From: Phoma sp. XZ068
Lineage: Eukaryota; Ascomycota; Dothideomycetes; Pleosporales; Didymellaceae
Direction of reading: 5' to 3'
Assembly: GCA_004835665.1 (NCBI GenBank)
Contig: RBKR01000002.1
Span: forward strand, 1,178,001 to 1,242,000
Length of the DNA stretch: 64,000 nucleotides
The notes under the pieces are model-generated. The model did not search any database, was not told the origin of the DNA, and saw nothing but the letters and a program-made list of their open reading frames with translations. Positions within the stretch are counted from its first letter, which is position 1. Every line of letters begins with the position of its first letter. The position numbers and the translations under genes were made by a program. Below, piece by piece: positions 43,200-54,688 of this stretch.

Positions 43200-44480
43200 A
43201 TGTCTTCTTCCAACACTTTATATTCCATGGGTTCAACAGTCTCCAAGGATATCATACATATCATGGCTACTCCAGTGACGAGCGCTACCTCGCTTGATAA
43301 GCCCGCATGGGATAACAAGCCTGCATTCGAGCTCTCAGCCCGAGTGCAGGAGGACTTCAACGACACTGGCGATAATTGGAGCGGAGGCGACTGGTCTACC
43401 AAAGACGCCTTCAATATTTCAGCCGACGCCCCCTCACACAATCCATTCCAAGAAATACCCGATCCCAAAACCGCTACCGCCTCGCCGTCCGCTTCCGATC
43501 CCGTCCTCAAGAGCGAATGGGGGACTGGCCCTGAGGTACCAATCCCAGCGTACCACACCCACTTCACGGTCATCGATAGCATGGACCAGAAAAGTGATGA
43601 CACCCACTACCTCCTCGAAAGCAATCGCGGATTCCTCTTCCACGGACACCACGCCACCAAAGAGTGGAAAGAAATCGAAGCCACGTGCGGCGACGGAAGT
43701 GAATTCGCTTCCCTCCCAATGACTCCCCTTCCCACCAATTATTTATTCCCCACGTACAAACCGTGGATGACAGAATTCGCCGGCGACGTAAACGACGACG
43801 CCGTGTATATGAAAAAACAAACCTTCCTCACACGCGACAAATATAGATCCACCCACTACGCCAGCTGCACGCACCAAGAAATATCCCGCTGCGAGGAAAT
43901 AAGCAAGACGCCGCACCCCAACCTCGCGCGGTACCTTGGCGTCGAGACGAAGGTGATTGGGGATGAGGAACGGGTAGTCCGCATCGCGTACGAGAAGTAC
44001 AGCATGGATTTGAATGAGTTCACGCTGATGAAGCGGTTATTAAAGCTGCATCATCTTCCGTTTCTTATGCAGGGGATTGAGAAGGGGATGAGGCATCTTC
44101 ATAACCTGGGATTGGTGCACTGCGATCTCCGGCCTATGAATGTGTTTATTACTATTGGAGAGGAAAAGGACGACAATGGTGATGTTGTCTTGGAGGAAGT
44201 GGTTATTGGGGATTTTGATGCGAGTGTGCCGATTGGTGAGACCATGGACTTGAAGCGAGCGTGTACGGGGTGGTTCCCGCCGGATGTGAAATGGGGGGAC
44301 AAGGCCGCTGCGTGGATTGACGAGTGGTGTCTTGAGAAAATTGGGAAATGGCTGAAGGAGGAGGGACTGGGGATTTTCGATTTTGAAGGTTCAGAGACCA
44401 TTGCGTGGATGCAGGAGACCGCGGGTGCTAATCTGACGGACGATATTCTCGCGTCATTGCCAGGTCAAGCGTGGGAGTAA
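43200..44480 (+). CDS. Divergent protein-kinase-like protein
   Basis: This is a single exon of 426 residues. The first 150 residues are low-complexity and acidic. The C-terminal half has kinase-fold landmarks: a hinge-like VVRIAYEKYSMDLNEF, a helix-E-like FLMQGIEKGMRHLHNLGLVHCDLRPMNVF-type stretch with the catalytic loop HCDLRPMN, and a metal-binding position IGDFDASVPIGE. The catalytic Asp and Asn of HxDxxxxN are kept, but the usual Lys in the loop is missing and DFG is DFD. A clear glycine-rich loop and beta-3 Lys are not evident. Fungi have many such small, lineage-specific kinase-like genes. It may be an atypical kinase or a pseudokinase; sequence alone does not decide. The start ATG lies in a CACAATG context. 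Confidence 0.75.
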   Translation: MSSSNTLYSMGSTVSKDIIHIMATPVTSATSLDKPAWDNKPAFELSARVQEDFNDTGDNWSGGDWSTKDAFNISADAPSHNPFQEIPDPKTATASPSASDPVLKSEWGTGPEVPIPAYHTHFTVIDSMDQKSDDTHYLLESNRGFLFHGHHATKEWKEIEATCGDGSEFASLPMTPLPTNYLFPTYKPWMTEFAGDVNDDAVYMKKQTFLTRDKYRSTHYASCTHQEISRCEEISKTPHPNLARYLGVETKVIGDEERVVRIAYEKYSMDLNEFTLMKRLLKLHHLPFLMQGIEKGMRHLHNLGLVHCDLRPMNVFITIGEEKDDNGDVVLEEVVIGDFDASVPIGETMDLKRACTGWFPPDVKWGDKAAAWIDEWCLEKIGKWLKEEGLGIFDFEGSETIAWMQETAGANLTDDILASLPGQAWE

Positions 44481-44648
44481 TTGTTGATTTGGATAGCTCT
44501 TTGACTTGCAACAGTGCGAGATGTTAGACATTGTTCTGGAGTGTAGTCGGCAGACAACTTCATGCGTTTGCATCCATACCTATGTTGTCTTGCTTGATGG
44601 CTTCAAGTGCGCCCGAGATGAGATTTTCAATGACATATTGACCTTTTC

Positions 44649-45605
44649 CTACTTCTCTGAACCTTTCGTTGCTCGTACAATCCACAGAGGGTCGAGATGA
44701 CCGATCCGTCCAGCTGTAGACGGAGAAGTGATCGTTCCGTGATCGTCCGTAATCCTATGACCCTTCTCGTCTCGTGCGCAAAGGTCCACAATCTCAACAT
44801 TGCTCCATCCAGAAAAGTGCAGGTAGTCTATCGACACGGTCAGCAATGGGCAATAGTGCTAGAAGTCATACTCACCTCCAACAAACTCCAGCCTCGACTG
44901 CTCATTCAACATCATCCATCTCCTCACAATCTTGTTCGGAAAGCACCGGTTACTTATGGCGAAATGGACACTCCCACCCTCTTTCGTCGCTTCATAGAGG
45001 TTCTTGCAGACTTCCAGAGGCTCTTTCAAATAATCAATACTCACAACACACGTGACCGCATCAAACGTCAGGTCCTCTCCCTGCCATCCTGCTCTCACAT
45101 CATGTGGTGCCTTGTTCAGGTCCATAACCCTCCACCTCTTCTGCCCTTGGAACAGCCCGTTCAAAGTCATCTCTTCCGCATTCAGCCCTACGCCATAGAC
45201 TTCCAAATCGCCCTTTTGCACCGCACTCTTCGTCGAAGAAGGGTAGAAGCTCTTCCAGCTTGTACACATGTCTAATATCTTCCCTTGAGCCGGTAGCACG
45301 GTGTTGTAGTAAGCAGTCAGTCTCTCAATAGCCGGATCATCAATATGAGTAACGAGCCGCGGCTGCCGGTAGAAGATGCCATCGTCGTTTTCGTCTTGCC
45401 GTTGGAAGTCGTAGGCGTTGTATGGCCACTTGTCATATCGTGGTTTGTACGGTATTGCCGGGAAAAGGGCTGAAGATGTGGATGTGGGGCTCATGCTAGC
45501 TTCGGCGAAGAAGTTGGGAGGGAAGCCGTTGAAGACTGAGGAATAGGTGCGGTAGTGTGATGGTCGTGTCACAGTTGCTGGCCGTACGAAGCGCTGGAAT
45601 GACAT
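44649..45605 (-). CDS. Class I SAM-dependent methyltransferase
   Basis: Two exons, complement(join(44649..44827,44876..45605)), with a 48-nt GTGAGT..TAG intron give 302 residues. Splicing joins LEFVG to DYLHFSGWSNVEIVDLCARD, which continues the fold; reading through would end four codons later. The SAM-binding motif I is KILDMCTSWKSFYP, followed by VYGVGLNAEEMTLN, then WRVMDLNKAP, and motif IV/post-IV DAVTCVVSIDYLKEPLEV and GGSVHFAISNRCFPNKIV. This belongs to a conserved family of putative methyltransferases found in fungi, algae and plants whose substrate is not established. The N-terminus (MSFQRFVRPATVTRPSHYRTYSS) is basic and could be an organelle presequence; that is inference. Confidence 0.88.
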
Positions 45606-45957
45606 TGGCTTTAAAGGATTAAAAGTCCTGGGTTATTTCTTAGAACGTCAAGCTGAGCGCGTCACGTTGAAGTTCACACTTCCGCTTTCGGGTGGTGATG
45701 TCATGACGAATCGCGCTCCCACGTGAGGGCGCGAACAACTGCGACTGGAACAACAAATTCCTCTCATAAAGCCTTTTTGTTGCAGCTTTGCGAAGGAAGG
45801 TTGTGACAATGTCTCAGCAAGGGAGGAGAAATATAGTCAACTTCAACGCAATTGAACAGCCTTGGGCTGTCCGGAAACCGCGTTCCGAGTTCGGAATTAG
45901 TACCGCACATTCACAGTGAAGAGTAGTAACACCGCGTCGTAAACGAAAATGTACCCG
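45606..45957. other. Divergent spacer between methyltransferase and the next gene
   Basis: This is 352 bp between two oppositely directed start codons, presumably a shared promoter. I see no repeats or coding signal. Confidence 0.45.
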
Positions 45958-46702
45958 ATGGCAGGAACTCTGAGAACAATAAAATATAACTGCGCAAGCC
46001 AAGAGGCTAGAGACAAGGTGAGATGGCGTCATTCCTTTTCATCAGCATCTGACTCTGCTTCCAGGTGCTTGCTGCTATCTAACATGTTGCGGAACAGGTG
46101 TCAGCCAACCAGCCGGACATAGCGCAGTACTTGGTCACAGTTCCTTTAGACGATGCTTCAGGAGTTGAGTTGTATGTAATTATAGAGTAAGTTCGCTTCC
46201 TTTGTTCATAGGACTTGAACTGACCACGCCAGGTTTGTTTCACAGACAGCATGTGGTGCATATCGAGGGTCACAATTCTGTGAAAGTCCTCGAAAGTCTA
46301 CTGGGCGAGGATAATATCCTATTAGGGCTGCCCGAGGTCCATAGTGGTCCCATCGCTGTAAAGACAACATCCGGCCCTCCCCTGTCCTTGGGCGCAACCC
46401 CCACTATCTTACTCGTAGGTATGGAGTACTTACCAAGAACATCATCAGACGCGGTAGTAGGCTGGAAAGACATGGCAGAAGGCGCAGTTCAGACTGTCCC
46501 GGGTGTGAATTTGTTCACAGTGGCAGAAGAGAAAGAGACAAATAGCGTCAGAACGGTAGAAGTTCTTGATTCGTGGGAGACACTTGGTGTATTGGTGAAG
46601 ACTGATGCCGCAAAGAGCAATATCGAGCACAACGGAAAGAACAGAACGGGAGTGAAGAGTGCTATCAAAGTGCGCGCTGTTGCCGGCTTTGTGGGACGCT
46701 AA
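45958..46702 (+). CDS. Conserved small fungal protein of unknown function
   Basis: Three exons, join(45958..46017,46098..46186,46246..46702), give 201 residues. The introns are 80 nt (GTGAGA, branch CTAAC 15 nt before ACAG) and 59 nt (GTAAGT..CACAG). The product starts MAGTLRTIKYNCASQEARDK, continues VSANQPDIAQYLVTVPLDDAS and VELYVIIEQHVVHIEGHNSV, and ends RTGVKSAIKVRAVAGFVGR. Two alternating beta/alpha halves suggest a dimeric alpha/beta-barrel (antibiotic-biosynthesis-monooxygenase-like) fold. That is inference from pattern only. No signal peptide is seen. The third exon alone is a clear open frame; the first two are short and rest on splice-site logic. Confidence 0.65.
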
Positions 46703-47077
46703 AAATTCACATAAAAGAAACGCCAGAATTATGACTGATTATCTCGACAACATGCCGTTCCAGTCACTCGCAGTGATCGTGCCAGGGATCCACATCTCGA
46801 GTCGGACAGCGAATGCACCACGGCCATTGCGACAAAGGCCTGTGATGGTCCTGTAGGGCCCGTTGCGGTGCTTCCAGAAGTCTCCGAGGTTCTCGCGCGT
46901 CACTCGATGTACGCCTCTTTTCTGCGTGTCGTGACGTGACCAGTAGAACCAGCCGATCTGACGGCGCTCCTGTATCTTTCATCAGCATCAATCCGATTGA
47001 CCCTCCATTCAAGGAAACGCACTATGAAGACCGCTCCACCATGTTTGAAATCTCATGACGGAAAATAGGGGCAATGT
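46703..47077. other. Spacer between convergent genes
   Basis: This is 375 bp between the 3' ends of the small conserved gene and the F-box-like gene. Nothing was recognised. Confidence 0.45.
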
Positions 47078-48360
47078 TCAGCGAGATGTTGGTACATTCA
47101 GCCATGCCAGCCCTTGCTGTATATCTCTCCCATCCCCACTACAGCAACTAAGTCGTCGTGGGCAGCTAGGCCCAGAGTACATGCGCGGACCTGCCTGCTG
47201 CATGACCTGAGTCCAATGTATTTGATGAGCAACGCGATGATGCGTTGGTAGAAGAGAGCCTACAATGAGCCAACCACGAGTTGCAATAACCTTGGGACGA
47301 TCAGTATCTGACCCGCCAGAAATATTGTGTGCCATATTTGCTTCAATATTGGAATCCACAAACTGCGTAAAGTTTTCGCGGGTAACAGCAGAGATATAAA
47401 TGGACAATATCTTACCTTGTTCCAGGGTAATTCGTTTCTGACCAGCTCGTCACTAAGCTGATCACCGTATGCTTCCGCTGCCACATCGACAAATTTACCA
47501 AACAATACATCCTTGTCGGTGGTCCTGTCGCAAGTTCCAAATTCAGAATGGCGCAAAGTCTGCAAGATGCCTCGCAGCCACACTCCTTTGAAATCATTGT
47601 TCCAAATGCGCTGGTCGCACCACTGGTAAAGCGCAGAGTAGTCCCAAGCATCACTTTGCGAGTTCCACCTATAGAAACTACGTAGAGTGTCGTATACAAT
47701 AGATCGATCACAGCCTGCTTCTGCAACGGCAAAGCGCACTGTCTCCAGCGTCGGTGGTCGACCGAGTCGACGGTTGTGGTTGAAGAGCTCTACAGCTTCT
47801 AGGTTCTTCTCCAGAAACGCTTGACGCCTCCCTTCTATAGCAAGTTGACGCGTACATGGGTCTCGCCAATCGACCGTCATGCTCGTAGTCCAGAGCAGGA
47901 AGCGCAAAAACTGAACCTTGGCCACGGTCCAGGGACCATTGAGAAGCTTGTTCGGAAGTCGACATCGAACGAATGCAAGCCGTGGGAAATGACTTCGCGA
48001 AAAGACCATTGATGTTGCATTTTCGAAGTCTGGCGGCCATTGGGCGTCAAAACAACCTTCTTCCGGAGTGAGGCCGCACAGGCAACCGTTTTCTTCATAA
48101 GCGGTGGTGACCCAGCTTTCGAAGAACGACCAAGTCATCCACTTGCTGGCGAAGATGATCGTCTGTGCCGCAGAACGTGTTGCGTACTCATCACAGCGAT
48201 CAGTGAGATAGTAGTCGCACGTGCTCTTATAAACGTATTCGCTCGAAAGACGTGCGCCTAGGATGTCGGAAGCTTTAGCGAGCGAAAGATTGTAGCCGGA
48301 AGATACGAAGATGGGCTGCAGCAACTCGACTGGCAAGCATTCAATTGCTGCCAAGGTCAT
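47078..48360 (-). CDS. F-box-like fungal protein
   Basis: The predicted gene is complement(join(47078..47362,47416..48360)), 409 residues. The start ATG at 48358-48360 opens directly into an F-box-like motif, IECLPVELLQPIFVSSGYNLSLAKAS, then LGARLSSEYVYKST. This pattern recurs in large families of fungal proteins whose N-terminus may bind Skp1; the rest is alpha-helical with conserved Trp and Cys but no known domain. The donor GTAAGA after ELPWNK is clear. The acceptor (ACGCAG, 53 nt away) and the 94-residue last exon are uncertain; without splicing the protein ends about 42 residues later. Function as a ubiquitin-ligase adaptor is inference. Confidence 0.65.
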
Positions 48361-49028
48361 CGTGCTAGTATACAGAGCCAATATTAACGATGATGTCAAG
48401 ATATTATTCAGAGACAAGTACTGTGAAGGCTGCTAATGTGTTGATGTGGAGATGCAGGTGGATCATCTCAAGGTCGATAATGAGTGTGACCAGGTGGAAT
48501 GAGGTCGACGAGACAAAGCAGAAGTGAGGCTCTGCGCATCTCGCGCGAAGGAATGCCACGCCATACCGGGATGAACGCCTGATGTGCGGCATGGTGAGCG
48601 GGACACGGTAACATGACCTCGGCCGCAATTACCCCACTGCCTCTCCCCAAACTAGTGGGACCCGCTTTGGCTAGCGGCAGGGTCAACGGCAAGCTCAACC
48701 GACCCACTACCCCTTCGTCCTCGGCAGTCACCAACAAGATCAATGTTGTGACGGACTGGCCATTGACATCTGCTTCGTGTTTCTTGAAAGCAAACGCAAA
48801 TTAACTATAAATACAAGGACAGAGCTGCAAATCCGCAAGCCTACGCCAACTGCCGCGGAATCCTGTAGATCATGCATAATGCCGGTCCGGATTTGGGCCA
48901 ACATCGGCCTTTTTACTGCCAGCACTGAACCTCAAATATCTTAAGCTCTTCTGAACCCCACCTAATTCTGTAGCAAAGGAGTGCCAAGAACTTCAGCGCA
49001 CAGTCATTTACCGCTGACTGCTCTAAAC
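48361..49028. other. Divergent spacer
   Basis: This is 668 bp between the F-box-like gene and the monooxygenase gene, presumably containing both promoters. Nothing was recognised. Confidence 0.45.
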
Positions 49029-50416
49029 ATGAATATCATCATAGTTGGTGCAGGCCTAGCCGGTCTGTCTACAGCCCTCGCCCTCTCCCACTCCTCCACA
49101 AAGCACCGCATCATCCTTCTCGATGCAGCACCCGCCCTCGCCGAAATTGGTGCAGGCGTGCAATTGACCCCTATCGCGACCAAGCAGTTCAAAGCATGGG
49201 GTCTTGCGCCCCGACTTTTGGCTGCTTCGGCTCTGCCCGCAGCGTGGAATCTGCGGCGCGGCAGAGACGGCGAGGTGTTGAACCGTGTGCCGATGGATAG
49301 GTTTGAAGAGTGGTATGGCGGGCCGTACGTAGTTGTGCATCGCGCAGATTTGCATAGGATTCTACATGAGGAGGCTGTAGCGAGGGGTGTAGAATTTCGC
49401 TTGAACAGCCGTGTGGAAGAGTATGGGATTGAGGAGGGGTGGATCAAGTTGGTGAATGGAGAGAAGTTGCAAGGCGATCTAGTGGTTGCATGTGATGGGA
49501 TCAATAGTTCGGCTAGGACGCAGCTTCTCAAGCACCTAGGAAGCGATATGACGCGAGAGGAAGAACTTGAAGCAACAGGATGGGCGGCGTATAGAGTTAT
49601 GGCAGATGTGGAGGCTGTCAAGAGCGATCCTTTGACGAAGGACATCGTGGCTGAGCATGCTGGGAACTGCTGGTACGTCTCCATTTCCTCACGCGTGATT
49701 GGCATACGAGGCTGACAGTGCCCAGGGCAGAGACAAACAAATCAGTAATGACATACATGGTCCGCGATTCCGGCAAGCTCAACCTGGTCCTGTCCCATCC
49801 CGATAACATCGATACCAGTTCATGGACCCGGGAACAGTACCTCGATGAACTCCAACGTTTCTACAGCGATCTGGACCAGCGTGCAACCCGCCTTATCGAC
49901 CTGAGCACCGGACCCATAAACAACTGGCCCGTCCATCAAGTCGCCAAACTTCCTGCTTGGACGTCAAGTAGTGGCAAATTCGTGCTCATCGGCGACGCAG
50001 CACACGCCATGGCTTTCTATCTATCCATGGGCGTCTCGCTTGCTATTGAAGATGCTACAGCACTAGCTGCAGCTTTGGAACTGCATACCTCGAACCAAAA
50101 GGGAGTTTCGTTGGCAAGAGCGATGAAGCTATTTGAGAAAATCAGGAAGCCAAGAGCAGAGAAGATTAGGGATGCGAGTTTGCACGCTGGGGTGATGCTG
50201 CACATTTCACCAGGTGTAGAGAGAGACTTGCGTGATGACTCTGCCAGAAATGATGGCGCGGGGAATGAGGCACAAAAAGGAGACTTGCTACTGGACTGGA
50301 TCAGCTATGGCATCACGGATAAGCATGTGAGGGAAGAGTGTTATGGGTACGATGTTGCTTCTAGGATGCGCCGGCAAGCGGAAGAAGATGGGCTACTGCT
50401 GACATCTCAGCTATGA
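49029..50416 (+). CDS. FAD-dependent monooxygenase, salicylate-hydroxylase type
   Basis: This is a flavoprotein hydroxylase that uses NAD(P)H and O2 on an aromatic or related substrate. Two exons, join(49029..49672,49726..50416), with a 53-nt GTACGT..CAG intron give 444 residues. The start is ATG 49029, directly before the FAD-binding strand MNIIIVGAGLAGLSTALAL (GxGxxG). The DG motif is LVVACDGINSSAR (about residue 155), and the second FAD motif is FVLIGDAAHAMAFYLSMGVSLAIEDA (about residue 320). The splice restores GNCWAETNKS. Length and motif spacing match group A monooxygenases such as salicylate 1-hydroxylase. The substrate is not determinable; no catabolic cluster surrounds it. Confidence 0.9.
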
Positions 50417-50732
50417 TGTTCATATACTCTGGTGTAGACCCTAGGCTATCATCATTGGCGCACTGGGGATGAATCGTTTATCTCGCGTCTTGATTCCCAA
50501 TGTACCAATGTACCAATGTACACCTTTCCAGATATACCTTCTAGCGCAACACCCTATACAGCCAGTGGGTTTACTAAACCTTAAACATACAAACTGCGTC
50601 GAACAGTTAGAAGCGCTCAACGTGTCTCTAACCAAAACCCAAAACCCAACATCTCACCCCGAAGAACTCCCAATATCAATCCATCCCGCGTTCACCCAAG
50701 TTCCACTCACAAAACCACCTCATCGCACATTC
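50417..50732. other. Spacer between convergent genes
   Basis: This is 316 bp. It contains a perfect short tandem repeat, CCAATGTACCAATGTACCAATGTA at about 50498-50521 (a 9-bp unit). Otherwise nothing was seen. Confidence 0.5.
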
Positions 50733-53239
50733 TCACTTCCTCGTCAGCGCAAAACTCTCCCTCACCCAACCAAACCATTTATTCAAGCGTCGACCCATAG
50801 ACCGATAGACCACGGGATCAATATCCTGCTCGGGATGCGGTCGATGAAAGGCAATCCTGCCACTAGCACGGTGTTCGAAGATGATCTCAGAGCCGCCTTT
50901 GTTCTTAGCTGTGAACCCTGCGTTGATCATACTGTCCACAAATGCTTCCCAGTCGATGCGTTTGCTTCGCTCTTCTGTGCCTTGAGGGAAGAGGAGACGA
51001 AGGGTGGTGTAGGAGCGTTTAGAGAGGTGTACGACTTCGGCGGCAATAGTGGGGTCCGGGGAGGTGGCTTCGGTGTGTACCGGATCGAGTTGTTCTGGTG
51101 TGCCTCGAGTCTTGGACTTGAGTTTGGATTGAGTCAAGTTTGAGGTCTCGGTGATGGTATCGCTGGTGGGAATAGGCACAAAGATGCTTGGTACCGTGGA
51201 ACGGTTGACTAAGCTGAGGATCTGAGTATGTTTTGCTGCCAGGCGGGCTCGATACTCTGGTTGCTTCCAGTGAAGTACTGAGCGCATCAAAAGCTGGTGA
51301 TCTCTATCCTGAAGGGCCAATTTCTTATAAAAGTATCGTAGATGACAGATACTTGCTCCCAGAATGCCTGTAAGCGGCCGTGAACAGCGTTATAATCCTG
51401 CAGCCACTTGAGGTTGCGCTGTCCACTCGGAGAGGGTATCATTTTGAAGGTACGCAGTTTCTTGGATGCAGCGTTAGGATTGCGCTGTGCAATCTTGTAA
51501 GCATCCGAATTGACCTGCAATCGCCATCCTAGGCGTTGCTCATTGCAGAGGCAGTCCTCGGTGGTGCGGGGAGCATACCCTGGGCGGTGCATGCGCAGTG
51601 TCGAGAGAAGCTCTAGTAAGGTTGCAAAGTCCGTAAGCTTTTCGTACAGTATTTCGTCCAAGCGTGCGCAGTCTGACGTATGGGCTGACCTGAGGTGATC
51701 GTCAAGCATGGCAAATGTCGTGGCGTAATCGGGTAGACGCCTCCGACTATCAGGATCGCCGAGGAGCCTGTGAAGTAGCCAGAACAATTTGTCTGCGCGG
51801 TAGAGGGCGGTTCCATTATCCTCATGGCCTATATCGTACTCTTTCAATACACATACTCCTTTGGCTCCGGATGGAGTGACACACTCCTCCATTATGTTCT
51901 GAAAGCCTGGTCGAGATATGAGCATAGCTTGGAATTGTTTCACGCGCCGGTCAATGTTCAAGAACAAAAGTCGATCAAGCGCACCCAGGGCTTGATCAAC
52001 TTTCTTCGGTATGGGGTTTCCAGCAACGGTCGAATCCCTGAATCGACTACACACGTCCCGCACATGTTCAAGCTCTGAACAGGCACTCAGCCAGAAATTG
52101 TGAATATCAATGTCGCTCTCAATGTGCGCGTTGATTACCCTGAGATTAAACTCCACGTTGGGATTGGACTTGTTCAACTGCATTTGTTCAATAGTGCGGA
52201 TGTAACGCTTCAAGAAGGCGGGATCGGTCTGGAGCAACCACAAACGGTCATCCGTCGCATCGGCTCTAGCCTTGGCAAGCGCAATGCTGGCATCGATGTC
52301 GAGCTTAGGTGGTGCTGTGTATGGACGAAGGACGTACTGAGACCACGCGCCGTTTTGGCCTGTTCGGTCGAAGGCCGAAGTGGCAGCAAGGTCTTGCAAG
52401 GTAATGGAGACTGGCGGGCTGTTACTCAGGCCATGCAGAAGGTGTTCAACCACACGTTGAAGGAATCTCATCAGTGTGGTTTGAGCTTCGATGACTAGTC
52501 TGCCGCGAGGGTAGCCTAGCTCATCGGACCTATGAGCGGCACCATGTTCCCATCGTGTATAAGTGCCATACTTAGGGCCAAACATCGTGACAGCACCGGT
52601 GTTGAACTCTGTGTCTAAGGAACCATGACCCCAGGAATGCCGCAGTTGCTCGTTGTCAAATGGAGCCCACTCCTCGGGCGCATTGATTGCACGTCTGTAT
52701 AACAAGCCGAGCAGAGTGGATGGGTTTTTTACCAGAGTATCGACGTTCAAGTATGGAAGGAGAAAGTATGTACGGTACGACGGTCGCCAATTTGGTACAT
52801 CTAAGCCGTTCTTGAAATTTTTGGTAAACAATGATTCGTTGACTATGGAGTCGTTCTTCTCCGGTAGGTGGTGCAGGTCAGGCTCAATAGTTCGAAGCAG
52901 CTTCGCCCGCTTTTTCTGATTGCGCTGTCGCCAACGACTGACAATCTCGTTACCATGGCATCGTATGGAATGTTGGAGATACTGCTGGCAAGTTTTGATC
53001 TCGTTGGTGTACCCGTTGAGTATTGTCGCCGCTTCAAGGTTCGTGACGACTGCTTTGTAATGCCATAGGCAGAATCCTTGCTCCTCGAGGGTACGATATG
53101 AGTGTTCGCATTCGGGGCATTTGCAAGGAGGCGGACAGCGAAGTATGTTGGTAAAAACGAAGCCACCGCCTGGTAATGCCGCAGCCTCCCGCAGTTCGTC
53201 GTGGGTGATGTCCATCTGCGCGTGATCAACCACCTGCAT
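50733..53239 (-). CDS. Large fungal protein of the so-called Ipa family with a possible HicA-like C-terminus
   Basis: Two exons, complement(join(50733..51308,51353..53239)), with a 44-nt GTATCT..CAG intron give 820 residues. The splice joins FWEQ to DRDHQLLMRSVLHW. The N-terminus has a Cys cluster, CPPPCKCPECEHSY, then GFCLWHY. The middle is helical with conserved Trp/Arg and no known catalytic motif. The last 90 residues read WEAFVDSMINAGFTAKNKGGSEIIF, then GRIAFHRPHPEQDIDPVVYRSMGRRLNKWFGW. This end has the order of a HicA/YcfA fold: helix, GF, a Gly/Ser-rich turn, strand, HRPHP with a conserved His, and a final helix. Similar proteins occur across Pezizomycotina without known function. The start could be Met1 or Met9. 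Confidence 0.82.
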
Positions 53240-53547
53240 ATCTAGTGGTTGCAGTGCCGAAGATGTGTGTCAGTAGTTGGCTGAGAAGACACGAAAGAAA
53301 GCCTCCTTTATGTGGCCACCGTGGGGCGGGCATTTAGCGAGCTCGAAGTGAAGGTGAAGGTAAAGTCACACAACAGAAACATTACTAGTTCTATTTAGCA
53401 CTCTGGAGTGATGTCACCATGATTGACAGCTGCTAAGTCCCGGACTGAATGGATGAGTGGAGTTGAGGTACTCGTCAACAATACTTTCGATTTTTAGGTC
53501 TATCCAAGAATCCTAGTAATGCAGGTCTGATATGCAACATGCAGCAT
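53240..53547. other. Intergenic spacer
   Basis: This is 308 bp upstream of the large Ipa-type gene and downstream of the SurE-type gene in the coding direction. Nothing was recognised. Confidence 0.45.
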
Positions 53548-54688
53548 TCATCCCTCCGCCACAGTGCTCTTCACTTCTCTCGTATCCAACTCGCCAGTGC
53601 CCAGTGTAATCTCCCCTTGGAACTTGTCCGCAGTAACGTGCATGAAATTCGCCCTCAACGGCGTAACACTCGTGTAGCCCTGCGCAACAGCCCAGCCATC
53701 ATTTCCAGGCTCGCTCTGCTCCACACTCTCATACACATCCTTGAACTGCGGCGCCCACTTGAAGTGCTTATGTTGGTACCTCATGTGGTTCTGGCCGCTT
53801 GGCGTCGCAGTCCCGCTCCCCGTGCTACTAGCTGGCAACAGGTCATTGTTGGCGCGCAATTCCTTCTTGCCGAGCTTCTCCTCTTGCTTGCGGATCTGGC
53901 TCTCGATGTCTGACGGCGAGTCGTCGGCTTCGGAGGGGACTTCGACGACCTGGAAGCAACTGCCGCTCTTCCAGGAGTTCTGCAGCATGTTCGTCCATAG
54001 GATCTTCCTCCCTCCCACTCCCTCGACGAGTGGCACATTGACCGTGTATAGATGCGTATTCGCGTCCCAGTTGTCGTACAGGTGCTGGATGAGCTTGGCG
54101 CTGAGATCTGAGGCGCCGCTGATGATGGCGGCATCGTGGTTGCGGTCGAAGAAGGCGTAGGACAGGGCGATGGACTTGACGCCGCACACTGCAGCCTCCA
54201 TGGCACCACCGATTGTGCCGGACGACAGCGAGAAGACGGCGGTGCTGTTGCGGCCGTAGTTGGGCCCCGAGACGACGAGGTCGATAGGCCCGCGCGAGGA
54301 GAAGTAGTGGTAGAGGCCGATTTGGGCGCACGAGGCAGGCGTCGAGTCGACGAGAATCCATTCTTCTTCGGTCGAGTTGGGCGGCAGAGGCGTGTTGTGT
54401 GTCGAGCCGTGGTTGGTGAGGCGGCCTTCGCTCGTGGTCTGTAATGGCGCGGGGCGGTAGTAGGTTGGCTTTATGGCCTTGCCAACGAGATGCGCCTTGC
54501 CAATCCAGGAGCGCTGTGTATGTGGGAGGACGACGCTGACTGTGTGGCCGTAGCTCTGCAGTGTCGAGACGAGCGAGTGCACATATGGCGAGGACTGGTC
54601 CGATGGCGGGCCATCGTCGTTTGTTACCTGCAGATGTCAGTATTTTATTTGGTGACGTTACACTGTATAGGCTTACGAGGATATGCAT
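53548..54688 (-). CDS. SurE-family acid phosphatase / 5'-nucleotidase
   Basis: The gene has a 12-nt first exon (ATG CAT ATC CTC, 54677-54688), a 49-nt intron (GTAAGC..CAG), then 53548-54627, giving 363 residues. The tiny exon is supported because MHIL plus VTNDDGPPS rebuilds the SurE start, in which the two Asp of NDDG bind the metal. The second metal and phosphate site is VVSGPNYGRNSTAVFSLSSGTIGGA. SurE enzymes dephosphorylate nucleoside monophosphates and other phosphoesters. A fungal-type insert and a C-terminal segment (WAVAQGYTSVTPLRANF) follow. Unlike yeast Pby1 there is no fused tubulin-tyrosine-ligase domain. Confidence 0.92.

Noticed and set aside
49004..49705. A 233-residue minus-strand frame opposite the monooxygenase gene
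   Set aside because: It is the antisense shadow of a well-supported FAD-binding domain with conserved motifs on the plus strand.
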